Below, piece by piece: positions 1 through 12,160 of a DNA stretch of 64,000 bases; within the stretch, counting starts at the first letter, position 1, and each line of letters begins with the position of its first letter. The notes under the pieces are model-generated. The model did not search any database. It worked only from the letters and a program-made list of their open reading frames with translations, and was not told where the DNA came from. The position numbers and the translations under genes are program-made. The stretch is from Lineus longissimus (Eukaryota > Nemertea > Pilidiophora > Heteronemertea > Lineidae): assembly GCF_910592395.1 (NCBI RefSeq), contig NC_088316.1, positions 5,268,001 through 5,332,000 on the forward strand, written 5' to 3'.

Positions 1-827
1 CCCCTTCTGGTACTCTTTCCTGGCACTTATGTACTGCCGTTCATGGTCATGGAATTCTACACAAGTTTCACAACTATCTGTTTCATGATTTGCACCAATT
101 TCTTTCTGGTGCTGTTTGAAGACAAGACAAGAATCACATTCATCTGTTGATGGCTCATCAAATGTAATTCGTCGGATTCAAACACCTGCCTGTACAATTC
201 AAAACAGATCTTTGGATTCTTTTGACAGAAATCCTGCCACATGCTTGTTATAGTAATACCAGGCTCAAGGTAACGTCTCATGGGGGCGTGGGCTAACTTA
301 TAGTGGCTGACAACCGGGTGATAAGAATTGATGTGTTCCCGAATAACATCTCTATCCTTTTTGTTCCATGGTTCATGACAGCCTCTGCCCTCTTTAATCT
401 GTGCAACTGCAGAACTTACATCTCCAACCTTTGATGTTACAAATTCCCATACCATACCATCGGTTTTTAGACCAAGTGTGTGAATAAACATTTCTTTACA
501 CACATTGAGGTGGATACCACTTTGTAGGGGTAGAGAGTAGAGAAGAGAATGCCTATGTTTTGGATCGAGGACATCCCCAGTTCGCCGGTGTTTTACACCA
601 AGTAGTCTGATGTGGGCATCAAACCAGCCCATTTTACCAGAAAATGCAAGTCCCCAGAATGTTTTGTTTATAAATGTCCTATGTTCCTCTGAAACATTCT
701 CGTAGCATTTTTTGCTGCTGCATGAACAGGGTGGCAACAAGGGGTACTTGCATCTATACCAATCTGCTCTCTTCTGTTCTCCTCGAACGTTTCTTTTTTG
801 GTTCTCCATGATGGTTATCGAAAACAT
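1..827 (-). pseudogene. Transposase-like protein, N-terminal part, running off the window edge
   Basis: The 256-residue frame shows the N-terminal hallmarks of a repeat-encoded animal family with the pattern CxCxxxxCYENVSEE (residues 34-48), VCKxMFxxTLGLKTDGMVW (about 109-128) and a Tyr/His-rich stretch HPVVSHYKLAHAP. The same architecture recurs in the gene split by the Helentron at 40-55 kb. The frame breaks near position 172. Downstream of it another frame continues the family with DECDSC and CETC cysteine pairs to base 1, so one missing base (GAATTACA, where GAAATTACA is expected) best explains the break. The likely start is the ATG at 809 (MENQKRN) or the one at 827. The C-terminal part lies outside the window. 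I infer transposase function from multicopy character and family resemblance; I cannot name the superfamily (Sola-like is possible). Confidence 0.6.
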
Positions 828-1204
828 GAAAATATTTTGACATCATTCAAGATCATACCAAAATTGAGACCTTATTGACATAGAGCCATGTGCAACATCA
901 ATTTCCATATTAATAGTGTCATGTGAATGACCTTTTCGGTGTATCGTTGTTTAGTGGTTGTTAGCCGTTTGAAATCGGTTACTGCCAGAGACAGTTGAAA
1001 CCCACCATTTTTTTTGGTAGTTTTGTTAGGTAACTGCACAGTGTCTATAAGTTTTATCAGTGGCTGCACTTCAGAGCTATTACTACTAAACACTAGTACC
1101 GGTAATAGCATTATTTTCAGTTGTCGCTTTCTTGTCACGATTACGATCAGACTCAGAGTCACATGTTCCATTCTTCGGATGAATGGCGATATCACAAGTT
1201 GTTC

Positions 1205-1855
1205 TCAATGCACTGACCAAACATTCCATTGAACTGCAAAGGCCGTGAATCCTGCTATTGGCTCCGGCGTGGCATACCCACCAGTGACAGTGTACTCCCT
1301 GATTTCCTCCCTTCCGTGGTGACTTGTGGCCCCTAGGACAAATTGTGACGAGTTCACGTTCAGTCCAAGCTGGTCTCGATTATCAGGCACAGCACGTCTA
1401 TCTACAGGCGGCGAAAAGTCATCATATCTAAGCTGCAACCTAGGTTTTTCCATAACAGGAGTAGACAGCTGGTCATTGTCACGTCTTGCCAATGAACGCC
1501 TTGGCGCAGGCACAGGTCTGGATCTCGGCATAGGGGTAGGCCCAGGACTAGGGCTATCATTCTGCTGGGCCTCTGGACTATGATCACGAACAGTACTAGG
1601 AACAGGTTCTTGAGTAGGACTGGGTTCACGAGCACGAATGTGTGTCTCGAGTTTTAGAGTCTCTCTTTCTATTTGAAGCTTCAAAGCTGCCATTCTTCGA
1701 CGAAGATGAGTTCTTAGAATGTCTCGTTCCATTCGGGTTATGGAATCTTTGTGCGCCACAACTGGTTCCTCGTTGTCTTCAAAGAATAGCATCATGTGTT
1801 CTCCCTGTACATAACCACGTGCGTCGCCCTCGACCGTGGGTGGACCGGCGGCCAT
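1205..1855 (-). CDS. Proline-rich hypothetical protein, probable 5' exon of a transposon gene
   Basis: This is a 216-codon frame starting ATGGCCGCC (MAAGPP). Residues about 40-75 are rich in Arg, Leu and Glu and could form a coiled coil (RDILRTHLRRRMAALKLQIE). They are followed by a Pro/Ser/Arg-rich segment with SPGPTP and PVPAPRR-type motifs. It lies upstream of, and on the same strand as, the broken transposase-like gene at 1-827. A second short frame at about 1100-1190 (acidic, beginning IHPKNGTCDSESD) may be a further exon. I recognise no domain. It could be the N-terminal exon of the neighbour or an independent accessory ORF. The open length and composition favour real coding, but the splice structure is unresolved. 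Confidence 0.4.
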   Translation of the reverse strand: MAAGPPTVEGDARGYVQGEHMMLFFEDNEEPVVAHKDSITRMERDILRTHLRRRMAALKLQIERETLKLETHIRAREPSPTQEPVPSTVRDHSPEAQQNDSPSPGPTPMPRSRPVPAPRRSLARRDNDQLSTPVMEKPRLQLRYDDFSPPVDRRAVPDNRDQLGLNVNSSQFVLGATSHHGREEIREYTVTGGYATPEPIAGFTAFAVQWNVWSVH

Positions 1856-2443
1856 TTTACTTTTCGTAGGAATCGATTCGATAAGATTTTCAAACGCTTA
1901 AAAAGTCTGTTTCATAATGTTTCTTTCACCATAGTCTTCACATAACTAAGCTCTGATACCAATATGGTTTGCAGGATGGTCTTCTTTCTACTTTTCTTAT
2001 GTTGTTACGGTTCTATGGGCAATTTCATTGCAACAAAACACGGATTTAAACTAAATTCTTTCATCTTTTATTTTCCACCGAAACAACCAACATTCGTCAC
2101 AATCCACACCGGCCGTGCACTGCCGAAGACACTTTATCTCGTAAACACATTGGACGGCAGACCTGGGAACAAAAGAATACTACCATTATTTCATACCATT
2201 ATAAGCTGCAGCTTGAGCGACATGGACTCAAACACTCCACAGCCAACAGCCTACTCCTAACATACAAGATAGTTAATTTACGGCAGGATAAAATGTCCTG
2301 CTCTTTTGTAGACTAGACGACAACACGACTTTTCTGATAGATAGTTTTTTTTCTATAAAAATCATTTCTTCATCTGTTCTCACAATGTTTTCTTAAATTC
2401 AATACTTTGTATGATGTAGCTTTGCAGATCAATAAATACATAC
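1856..2443. other. Intergenic, no feature recognised
   Basis: I see no conserved frame or repeat here. The open frame at 1964-2260 on the + strand has no recognisable content. Confidence 0.4.
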
Positions 2444-2728
2444 CAAAACTTTTCTTTGCGGCATCACCAGTCCTCTTGCCACTCTTTGAAGTGGCATTGC
2501 TCCTTGGGGCATCACTTGAAGATGATTTGCTGCCATCACTTGCACATAACCAGGTATGGCAGGACTTTGCCCACTGCACATCTGCACTATAAAGCCAACG
2601 CTGGCAGGCTGAACACAATGCACTATGCTTACACTGTGCGATATGGTTATTTGCCAATTGCAGGCGAAGGAGATCACTTGCGTCACTTGCCGACCCCTCA
2701 GTTGATTCATAGCCATTATCTGCAGTTT
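2444..2728 (-). CDS. Candidate internal exon, cysteine-containing, function unknown
   Basis: The minus strand is open from an AG at about 2729 (ctaaactgcag) to a good donor after position 2444 (TTTTG|GTATGT). The translation is acidic and Ser-rich (DNGYESTEGSASDASDLL), then has a cysteine cluster CKHSALCSAC...WLYSAD...C...WLC, and ends Ser/Lys-rich. An in-frame stop lies just upstream, so this is an exon or nothing. The Cys spacing could bind zinc, but I do not recognise the family and found no partner exons. Confidence 0.3.
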
Positions 2729-4160
2729 AGCTCCAAATTTGGGCGTGATTGCTTAAAATTTTTGTATTTACATCCATCAGATGAAGTTTTCCAATGTATA
2801 ACTGAGGAAAATGTACATAAACCAGTGATTTTAGCCAAATCTAGCCACCTTCTACGGCGTGTTGTGATCTAGCTGGCATTCCTAGATTAGTTGCCTACCC
2901 TTAGGATAGATGGCAGAGCTGTTCCCAACATGTAGATACCAATCTTTATGGGTTTGGGTAACATTTTTAAGTTTACATGTGGGTCATGAAGTTTTGTGCT
3001 TTGAAATTTTCACTATTTCCAACGAAGAAAGCCAAGAAAGTGAAGTTGTCCTTTCTGGGTGATGGGAATGCCTGAATTATGTTTTAGCTCGTAGTTATAA
3101 CTGGAGACTATTATAGCAGGGTAAATCCAATGGATTGGACCAATATTTGCTCATCTCCTGGGCATGGGTATCATTTTAGAGGGCTGGGTTGGGGCGTGGC
3201 TCGGATCTAAATGAGCAAGATTTTGCGCTGTAACTTTTTCGATAGCATTGCTTCATGGAACTCATATATATATATATCTGTACTGGCTGATATGTCATCC
3301 TGCTAGCAATAAGGGGGACCTTTGAACAATCAGAACATACATAATGAGATACTTTTTGGGTCATTGGGTGGGTCCTTATCCCCCCAATTCCCCAAAAGCG
3401 GTTGCTTCGATTGGGATCCTTGATTTCTTTAGAGATAGCTGAATATCCTCCGAGTACCCTCTGCATATCCTGGTGGCTGTGCATGCCATTGGAGGGGGGC
3501 AAACATTTAGGTTTCTCTGGCTGACAACTTGGAAGTCTCCAATGGAAGGATGTGAGGCAGGTATATCCACGGATTCAGGAACCCGACAACCTCTATGATA
3601 CATGGTAGAACTAATACTTGTCCATTAAGTATGTATACAATCATGGGGTCTGAGTGATAGATCTGAGACAGACTTTTACATTGTAGGCCCTATAGTGTGC
3701 TCATACTTTATGAACACACCCGAAAATAATGTTAATATCAAAGCAGTAATTCATAGTTTTTTTATTAATAATGACTATAAAAATATAATATTTCTCTGAC
3801 ATCATCATGATACATAATAATGTTTCGTCTTTCTTCAAAACATTTTCTATGACTACCCGTATTCTCAGACATCAGTATAATGTTTGCAAAACATGTTCTA
3901 TGACTAAATGCATTATAAAAATATATTCTTTCTCAACCTTCAGCAGATCAGCACCATACATGTAGTAACACAATATAATGTTTGCAAAACATGTTCTATG
4001 ACTTCATGCAATATAAAAATATATGACTTCATGCAATATAAAAATACATTCTTTCTAAGACTTCAGCAGATCAGCACGTATGAAAATATGTCACACATTC
4101 ATAGAAAGAGAGAGTAGATCCTACCAGAAATGAGATGCGTAGAATAACACTTAAAATAGA
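2729..4160. other. Non-coding stretch with a short tandem duplication
   Basis: No convincing gene is present. A roughly 90-bp segment containing GTTTGCAAAACATGTTCTAT is duplicated at about 3887-3955 and 3977-4080, with an extra internal copy of GACTTCATGCAATATAAAAA. TTTATT at about 3768 would be an AATAAA signal for the minus-strand gene that ends at 4161. Minus frames at 3176-3603 are open but unrecognised. Confidence 0.4.
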
Positions 4161-5959
4161 TCAGTTTGATTTGAGATGATTTTTCAACTCTACCCTCAAA
4201 CTTTCCAAAGTTCTCTTTCTAGAAATAACCCCAAGGAATTTCAATTTTGCTTTCAATTCCAGAACAGTCATGTTTTCGATAGGTACTGGTACCTCATCAG
4301 TCAACTCTTCAGATGCATTTTCCTTGTCATCATCAACATCACGTCTCCTTTTTTTGAATATACTATCGGTCCAATAATCAGCATCCCTTTTCTGGTAGGA
4401 TCTACTCTCTCTTTCTACGGACTTTAAATACAGTTGTCTGAGTGACCCCTGTAAAATACTTCCGCAACCATCAATTTTGTTGGAATGTTGTAGGAAGATG
4501 GATTTTGCAATATCATTTGCTTTTTCCATCCCCTGCCCACTAAATTTCTTTAAACCAAGGTGTTTTTTTGCCAAGAAAGGAACATGGTAAACAAGGCAAT
4601 GCATGTATGGAGTGACTCGTTTTCCTTCATACCCCTTCCGTGAACCCTCTAGACTGGTAAATAATTTCATCCAACTGTTAGATAAAGTAAACAAATCACA
4701 GTCTATCAGCGCATCTTCGTCAGGGAAATCGCTATTGACAACTGCATACAATGCTTCGAACCTCTGCCAAATCTTCACAACAGTTTCTTTCGACTCGGGA
4801 TGTAATGCACTACTTTGCTGGAGCTGGGCAGCTAAACCATGACGGAGCTTTTTCTTTTCTTGGCCCATTAAACTGGTACATTCATGGTGACCTGTATCTT
4901 TGCCATTCGCATCTCTGGCTTTCCAAACTTTGAAAGATACCCCACACTTGTTTATACATTTTACCAGAGAGTCTATATGCAAGGATTTTTGCTTTGGTCG
5001 AAGGCCTTGCTGTTCCTTGTGATCAAGGTCATCTGCGTCAGCCATGAGATTTTCCATCAATCTGTCAGTGATTCGAAGCATCAGATGCAGTTCGTCAACA
5101 AGAAGATTATACAATGGAATTTGAAAAAGAGGAGCATGTTTACAACCTAATGCATTTGTGATTGCACACTCTGCCAGTTCGCCACTGGTCCTAATAAATT
5201 CATCTTGATATAAATAATTTTCACCCTTGGTCAGGTCACCCCTATCCTTCTTGTTTATTTTACAGTAAATGCATGCATGATTAGCTGTAGAACCAGACAT
5301 TCCCAAGACCAGATGCAGAAATTTATAGTCCCCACCCATGCAAACATTGAGTTCAAACTCTTGTTCATCAATCGTAATGGCCCCAGCTGCAGAAAGTGAA
5401 TTTATAGACTTAAATACATTTGCAAATGAAGTTTGATACAATTCATAGCTTTCATGGCCACTGACAACAGCCACAGTGTGATGACAAGCTGTAGAAGAAC
5501 ATTCCATATGATTTGGTTATCATAAGGAGAAACTCATTAGACACATACCATTTGTCCTTGAGACACTAGTCCCATCCCCCCAAATTTGACAGTGAATTTG
5601 TTTATATCTGGATTCTTTAAACGGAGTGATCTAATTGCGAATTTTAGTTCATCCTCAACATTTACCTCGGCACCGACAGTTTTTCCAGGAGTACGCTGAA
5701 TGTGACAAAGGGTGTTCATCTCAGACCTCAGTTGTTTTAATAATGAGATAGGTTCTTGGTAAATCATTTGAGAGTATAGTGAGTTCATGATAGAAAGCGT
5801 CTGAAATATAGAATCTGTCAAGGAGCTGCAAGACTTTCTGTAGTTTTTCCTGTTCTTCAAAGGAAATATCCTCACTCTTTCGATAGTCCATGCAGTGGAT
5901 ATTACCCTTTCCATCACGAACTCGTACACACTCAACATCAAGACCAAATTCCTTTAAGG
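4161..5959 (-). pseudogene. Multicopy transposon-type protein with C-terminal SAP-like motif (two exons, frameshifted)
   Basis: Exon 2 (4161-5488) starts at a clear acceptor (TTCTTCTACAG|CT) and carries HTVAVVSGHESYELY, then GGDYKF...CIYCK (about residues 58-83), DELHLMLRITD, VTPYMHCLVYHVPF and FSGQGMEKANDIAK. It ends in a SAP-like helix pair (MTVLELKAKLKFLGV..., last 36 residues), a fold that usually contacts DNA. Exon 1 (5537-5959) ends at donor AATG|GTATGT, and the phases match (G|CT). Exon 1 has two breaks: an extra A in an A4 run near 5732, and one missing base in the C-run at 5576-5581 (complement of GGGGGG). Together they hide a VKFGG-DG-TSVSRTN motif. A decayed relative lies at 13.2-13.6 kb. 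I infer a transposase or accessory role; the superfamily is unassigned. Confidence 0.55.
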
Positions 5960-6818
5960 GGAGACCCCTGAGTCATTTCAAGATATGTTATTAAACAACC
6001 TAGAGCAATGAAACTAAGCCAAATGATCAAGTTCAAGACCCTGAATATATTTATAGTGACGAAAATTACATTTTTCAATTTTGGCCACTAGGGGGGTGCT
6101 CCGGGTCATGCAACCACCGAAACAGCTCTAGTTCAAAAAGTATGCCAGATATGGACCTAATTCCAACTTTATCATAAACAGAGAGCATGTGGGCATGTTT
6201 GCATTTTTTTAGGTAAAAACCCATCCCTTATATTTTTTTGAAAATTTTGAAGGCCCCCCCGGATTTCACCGGCCCACCTCACAGAAAAAAATGTCCACAG
6301 GTCCCACTTTCAAAATGTTTGCAAAGAAAATGCATGGAAACATACTTCTACATGTTTGGAACATCCTGTGAAAAAATGGCTGGCTTATTTTGCATACTTT
6401 TTGTGAAGCAGCTGTTTTCGTGGTGAAAATCACCCAAAAAACCTGTTTTGAGAAAAACGAAGATAAACATTTAGGTATGCTTTATCATCCCTTTTCTCAC
6501 TGAAAATCTAAAAATTGCAGGTGAATTTGATTTCTATGCATACCTGAAAGAGCATTCTGAACATTCTCCAAGAGAAAATGTCGATTGTTCCATTTTTTTC
6601 AATCACTTTTTGAAGTTCGGTCCACCTTGTCCATTAGGACATGAAAGTGGAGTTCATATGAAATTGTGAAAAACCTTCACCAACACCATTCATTGTATGA
6701 ATCAATGTAATAAAGTTATCTTGTCATGTCACACAGTTGTTAGAGTCAAGTAAAAGTCACATAGGTGGCATTTGACCCCCCCCCCCCCACCCCTAGCCTC
6801 CCCCCCAAGTCCCAGGAT
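5960..6818. other. Intergenic, no gene seen
   Basis: AT-rich sequence without a conserved frame. A C-rich tract lies at 6776-6806. The short + frame at 6238-6426 has no recognisable content. Confidence 0.4.
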
Positions 6819-6876
6819 TCACTCAATATCAGAGTCCGCCTCACTGCCATATGTTTCACCTTCCTGTTCTACTAGT

Positions 6877-8410
6877 TAGCTCACCTCTTAGCAGAGGTGA
6901 GCTTATCCCATACCGTGGCGTCCGTCGTCCGTCGTCGTCGTCGTCGTCGTCGTCCGTCGTCCGTCGTCCGTTACCAGGGCACGTTTCGTAACTGTTAGAG
7001 CTATTGAGTTGAAACTTGGTACACATGTACCCTTATGTAATGACACCTTGGAGACCAAGTTTCGGTCCGATTCGTTTCATGGTTTGGCCACCAGGGGGCC
7101 AAACGTTAAAAGTGAAAATATGCAATATCTCCCTTAATAGTAGTCGGGAAATTTTGAAAAAAATATGGTAGGTACTTCTAGCAAAGGTGCATCATATATC
7201 CTCCGGGTTTTTGATTTGACCTCCTTTTCAAGGTCACAGAGGTCAAAGTTTGCTGATTCACTGAACAGTAGCATGTTTCCTATCTATTTTAGCTAGAAGG
7301 TTTTAAACCAGTGTGGACATGTATCTGGGGATTATCTATTCCACCACTAATATTTCGGCCGTTCGGACATCAAATATGGCCGCCAGGCAGCCATCTTGAA
7401 AAATAAACACAGTACTATTACTCCGAAACTAATGATCGGAGTGCAACCAAATTTGATCTGGATGTATATCTATGTACTCTCTACTAAATCCTTGATTTTT
7501 TATCAAATGTGATAGCCAATATGGGTGCCAGGCGGGCATCTTGAAAAATTCTTAGTTTGGCCACCCGGGGGCCAAATTTAATGTCCAAAGTTAAAATGTT
7601 TGACTGCTCGTTTAATAGTGGTCTGATTTTCATAACATTTTTATGGTAGGTACTCCTAGCAAGGATACATTTCATAAATGTGGGTTTTTGATTTGACCTA
7701 CTTCTCAAGGTCACAGAGGTCAAAGTTTTCCTATGGCACCGCCATTTTACAATGACGGCACGTCTTGTCACTGCTTTAGCTACAGATCCCTAACTTGGTA
7801 CGAATGTACCCCTATACTCTTAGACTAAAATGCAGTCTTTTTCTTATTCTCAGTTTGGCCAGCAGGGCCCCAAATGTTAATAGTGAACTCTCCCCTAAGG
7901 GTGCCTTGAAATGCTGCTTAGTGGGATGTCATAGTCTAAGCCTAGTTAAATGCAGGATTAATTAACCTCTACAGAGCCCTAGGAATTTCAGATGATGGTT
8001 GTTTCTTGTACTAGACACAAGCAAACAACATAATTATCCTCTTCCTAAGCATTTCCATAATGGGTCATCTGTAAACCAAAGGACTTTTTTTAAAAAGGTG
8101 TGTTAATGCTGATGACTTGTTGCATGGAATTGCTAATTTGTTCTTTTGGTAGGCATGCCTTGCATGTTTTGCTGCTTCAAGCTTTGTTCTGCTGCTGTTT
8201 TAACGATTACTGGTCAGATCACAAAATTGTCTACTCTGCTTTGTCATACCTGTTGTCACCTCAATTAAATTCAACTTACGCATTATTTTATCTCTCATGT
8301 AATTTCATTGTAAAACATTACTTCATTTCTTTCTTACATTTAAAACCATGCTAATGCTTCATCCATCTTCCCTTCACAAGAGGTGAGCACAATGGCCCTG
8401 GCCATTTCAT
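6877..8410 (+). mobile_element. Non-autonomous Helentron (HINE type), copy 1
   Basis: The 5' end carries a perfect hairpin, GCTCACCTCT (6879-6888), loop TAGC, AGAGGTGAGC (6893-6902), then a (CGT/CCGT)n tract. The 3' end has the matching inverted repeat GAGGTGAGC (8380-8388) and a terminal hairpin AATGGCC-CT-GGCCATT followed by TCAT. Internal sequence includes the roughly 300-bp unit shared with the other copies (GGCACGTTT...GGCCACCAGGGGG...AGGTCACAGAGGTCA). Both flanks have TT at the junction, consistent with insertion between T and T without a target duplication. The last 200 bp keep a remnant of the Helentron endonuclease C-terminus (see 8202-8267). Assignment to the Helentron group rests on this remnant and on the 3' terminus shared with the autonomous element at 54.4 kb. 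Confidence 0.75.
8202..8267 (+). pseudogene. Remnant of Helentron endonuclease C-terminus inside copy 1
   Basis: The + strand reads NDYWSDHKIVYSALSYLLSP. It aligns with the last residues of the 2812-codon Helentron protein (DNYWSDHKLIYTTLSYY, ending at 54344), including the SDH active-site motif of EEP nucleases. Upstream sequence does not continue the domain. It shows that this non-autonomous element derives from the 3' end of a coding relative. Confidence 0.7.
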
Positions 8411-10097
8411 TCCCTATTCCACTGTCTCATTGCAGCATCCCGCATTCTGCGCCGCCTTTGAGCCTCCTTGGTTGCCTTGAGTTGGGCCTTCTTGACCCTC
8501 CTCTCATCCAAGAATTTCAAGATGACATCACCCTTGTGACTTGGGCATATCCCCAAGCTGCTAAATACATCCTGGATGAAAGCATACCCCTTGTTCGAGA
8601 ACCCAACAGCTGAGGCAGCATCCTCCTCCACCCGTACCCTGCTGACAAACACAGTTTTGGGGCATCTCCGCCAAATGATGGAGTGAAGTCCCTCGTTGGG
8701 ATTTTGCGTCTTCCCCCGACTACAACGCTGCATCAGGTCTCGATCTGATAGGTGTCTGTATGTTGGGAGGATAGCTTGTGTAACATGGTCATTTATCCAC
8801 GTTCTTATGTTGTCTGCATGGGGTCCTGGTTCCTCATTTCGGTGGAGGGCATTATTGTAGAAGCACCAGTCCCCCTCCTGGTCACCTTTTGGACAAAACC
8901 TATGACACGGGTTTTCATCCGTGGAGCTAGAATGCAACAAGGTGCACATGACTGCCTCGTGCATTTTTTCTGTATCCCCCATGTTCTTTCGTATGGCCCT
9001 TCCATAGAATCCCTGCAACTTATCAATGACTTTGTCTGTCATTTGACCAGCACCATTCCCACCTAAGCCACCACGAGTCTTCTTCAGCTTCCTAAGAGCA
9101 GTGCCCAGTCGTTTTCCCACATGATTCACACATTCTTCTTTCACAACGGGCTTGTCTGCTCCATAGGGTTCTGCACGAGACACTTGATTGAAGGCCTTAC
9201 TGTCCCCATCGCTCAGAAATGTAACATATCTAAGACTCCGTTCATTTTCTGAGCGTTCCCACAGTTTTAGGGCGATTGCCTGTTCCATCGACCCTGCTGA
9301 ACCCTCATGGTTCTTCATGCATTTGTCTCTGTGAGTTTCAAACCACTCTGCAAATTCCTCTGACTGCCTGCCCCACCTATTTGCCTTGAATGTGCAATCA
9401 AGGCAAAAATTGCTCAGCACAAAGTAGTCCATTATCAAACCAGTGTGGAGATCAATAGTACAAGCCAATCCATGGTGAGAAGAGTAACCCGCTTTTGCCA
9501 CGAGGCGTCATACGAAACATCAATGTCAGATATCCCTAGGTCGTCTGGGTCCTGACCAAGGGCCCTATATTCCCTTTGGATGATATGGACCACATCCTCA
9601 AAGTTTTTTTCACACTCCCTATGAACAGAGTTCTGAACAGACTTAGATAAGTCAAAGTAGGTTGATTCAGACATACACGGTATTCCTAGAAATGCAGAAA
9701 GTTTGTCCACTGCAGCATATCCCAGTCCTAGTTCGTGTATCAAAAAAACCATCAATAAATTGATTTCATAGGCTCCATGCTTAGCAGGAGTAACGTTACC
9801 ATTAGGGTCCCTCTCCATGCATCGAGGGGAGCTGTACGTTCGACTGACTTCTCTACCGCACCCCTGGCATTCCAAAATCAGTTCTGTGGCAAGTCCCATC
9901 TGCCTACCAGCAGAATAGGCAAGTTGTGCTTCATTGCACCTGGGGCAGGTCAAATTCTTTATCAGTTTATTCATCAGAGAGAGATCCACCAGCATGTACC
10001 TCCGCTGAACCTCGTCATCTCTCGGAGTAACCTGCACAGGGCTTACGAAGGGTGCATCAGCACAATACCAGAAATCCCCGACCTCGAACTTGCGCAT

Positions 10098-11259
10098 GCG
10101 CAGTAATTACCATCTCGGCCGATCAACGCAGTAGTGCGCTTAGCTTAGGGCAATCTCCAAAAGCAGAGTTAATCAGGCGGTGGGAGCATTACGCACTTTG
10201 CCGATAGCCCATTGGTTTCCTCTAATGTCTAGCTAATACTGTGCGAAATTTCAGTGAATTTAGTCAAAAAAATCCTTTGTCCACCTTTGTTACCGCCGCT
10301 TTGCATGCATTGATGAAGTTCAAACAGGGAAAATCAGGAAAATAAGCCTTTGAGGCTTTTTTACGGCTCAAAAACTGGCATTTCTAGCGATAATATTTTA
10401 GTTGCCGATAGATCCGCGAGAGGGCAATACCATCTGGAGTCATAATAACACTGCTTCTGGTGTTTTGGAACATTTTTTTCTTTGTCCACTTGCATGCCAA
10501 AATTGGAGGTTTTGATGATGTGACAGCAAAAAATTGAATTGGTCATTGCGAGGGGTTCACTAGGGAGCTTGGGAGGTTGATCTATGCAATATACCTAGTT
10601 TTAAATCGTGCTTGTTTCATGCTAATGTGAAACACCATCATTCTGATACTACTGAGATTTAAATTTTTCACTCTAGATTTTAAATGAAGTTTGAAAATTC
10701 ATTTTTCACTTGATGATCGTGCTAATCATGACTGCATGAGTCCAGTTTCCCTGCACCCAAAGTTTATTACTGATGGTAGCTTTCCTATATCTAATTGTCT
10801 AATGTAAAAAAGTTGGGCATTTTGTGGGGGGTGTACTGTGGTCTTGGCCTCTCCTACCTTGGGGGTGGGGGTGGGGTGGGGTGGGGGTGGGGTGGGGTGG
10901 AGGTTGGTCTTGTTGGCATCCAGGTTTGAAATTGATGTAGGCATTCCAGTAATTTGATTGCAAATTTGTTAAATCCTCTGGTGAACAGTCATATCAGGTG
11001 GGAGCATACAAACAAGGACATCAGGGACGCTGTCCTAAATAAAGAGGTGTCCTGATTATGATCACCTGTGTCCTCGAACACAAGACGTACGATCATTTAG
11101 CCAAAACATACTGCGAGCCGTACTTTTGAGGTACATTGTGTCTCCGCGGTATAATACGATATCAATTTAGACCAAGGGACCAAACAATGCTGTCCTCTCT
11201 CAAAGGTGTCCTCACACAGAAGGTAATTCTCTGAATACACCCCAAGCTACGCTTGTCTG
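10098..11259. repeat. Non-coding region with a GGGGT minisatellite
   Basis: No gene is recognised. A G-rich tract of GGGGT/GGGGGT units lies at 10857-10905. The remaining sequence has no conserved frame. The start of the Mutator-like gene sits just left of it, in a GCGCATGCGC palindromic context. Confidence 0.5.
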
Positions 11260-12160
11260 TATAGCCGTAAAGGACGTCTTACTTAGGAAGGACAATATTG
11301 TCCTTCAGGGAGGGGAAGGATGTCCCTACAGGAGGACAATGTCATTCTTCTGGTACGTGTTGAACACTTTCAAGTAAGGACAACCTAGGGACAAGACATC
11401 CTTTATGATCCTACGGGTGACGCGATATGAATTCATTCATCCAAAGGATGTCCTATTTGGGAGATACGTTGCACAACTCTCAAATCAGGACAACATTGAC
11501 CAGCCTAATCCGTCAAATGGAAGGTTGTCCCAACAGGAGGATGTCCTCCTGAGTACGTGTTGAACAGACGTCTTTCGCGTTCAAGTAAGGACAACCTAGG
11601 GACAAGACATCCTTTATGATCCTACGAGTGACGCGATATGAATTCATTCATCCAAAGGATGTCCTATTTGGGAGATACGTTGCACAACTCTCAAATCAGG
11701 TCAACATGGACTCGCCTAATCCATCAAACATTGTCCTTTAGGAGGAGGGGTGCTGCACTGAGCAGACCTTCCTTTGGAGTGCACTTCGGAAAAAGACGGT
11801 CCTGCTATGAGGACAACCTAGGGATCAGATCAGACGGACATATCCTTTATAATCATAGGGAGGGGTCGCAATACGACATTCATTCATCTGATAGATGTTA
11901 TTGTGGGAGGTATGTGGATGTGACATGTCTCCTTCAGGTTTGGGGGGAGAGTGCGGACGACTCTGCAATACTTTCCCCTGAATATAAGGCGGTGTCCTTC
12001 AGGAGAGATTCATTCCCAGGAACAATATTAAGAGAAGTACATGCTCTCATATTGGATCGATCATCCCAGGTGTCTGTGCGAGGTGTCCTCAGAAGGTCTT
12101 TCTGCAAATCCCATTACATGTATGCAGCTCCACTTCAGTTTCCATGAAATTATCAAACCA
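11260..12160. repeat. Complex tandem repeat built on AGGACA/TGTCCT motifs
   Basis: A unit beginning CAAGTAAGGACAACCTAGGG at 11371 recurs at 11582, a period of about 211 bp. The two are near identical for about 130 bp and then diverge. Further degenerate units with GTCCTTCAGG and GGAGGACAA in both orientations extend across the region. The open frame at 11638-12147 runs through this repeat and is probably not a gene. Confidence 0.55.

Larger units (their letters stand above)
6819..10097 (-). pseudogene. Mutator-like transposase gene, interrupted by a non-autonomous Helentron
   Basis: The N-terminal frame (9435-10097) has paired cysteines (CPRCNEAQ, ECQGCGRE) and runs to IDVSYDASWQK, the first catalytic Asp region. 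The second frame (8407-9501) continues with GYSSHHGLACTIDLHTGL, SDGDSKAF (second Asp) and NPNEGLHSIIW (Glu), so a DDE-type triad is visible. The two frames overlap by one shift near 9489, where AAGCGGGTTAC lacks a G, inside the catalytic motif. The frame then meets a stop supplied by the Helentron terminus at 8407. If 6877-8410 is removed, the frame continues through an acidic tail (LVEQEGETYGSEADSDIE) to a stop at 6819-6821. Known members of this family are cut-and-paste transposases. With one frameshift plus one insertion, this copy is dead as written. Confidence 0.75.

Noticed and set aside
10726-10944. Pro/Thr-rich minus-strand frame
   Set aside because: It is a translation of the GGGGT minisatellite.
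11638-12147. 169-codon + frame
   Set aside because: It spans the 211-bp tandem repeat, lacks domains, and repeats with the unit.
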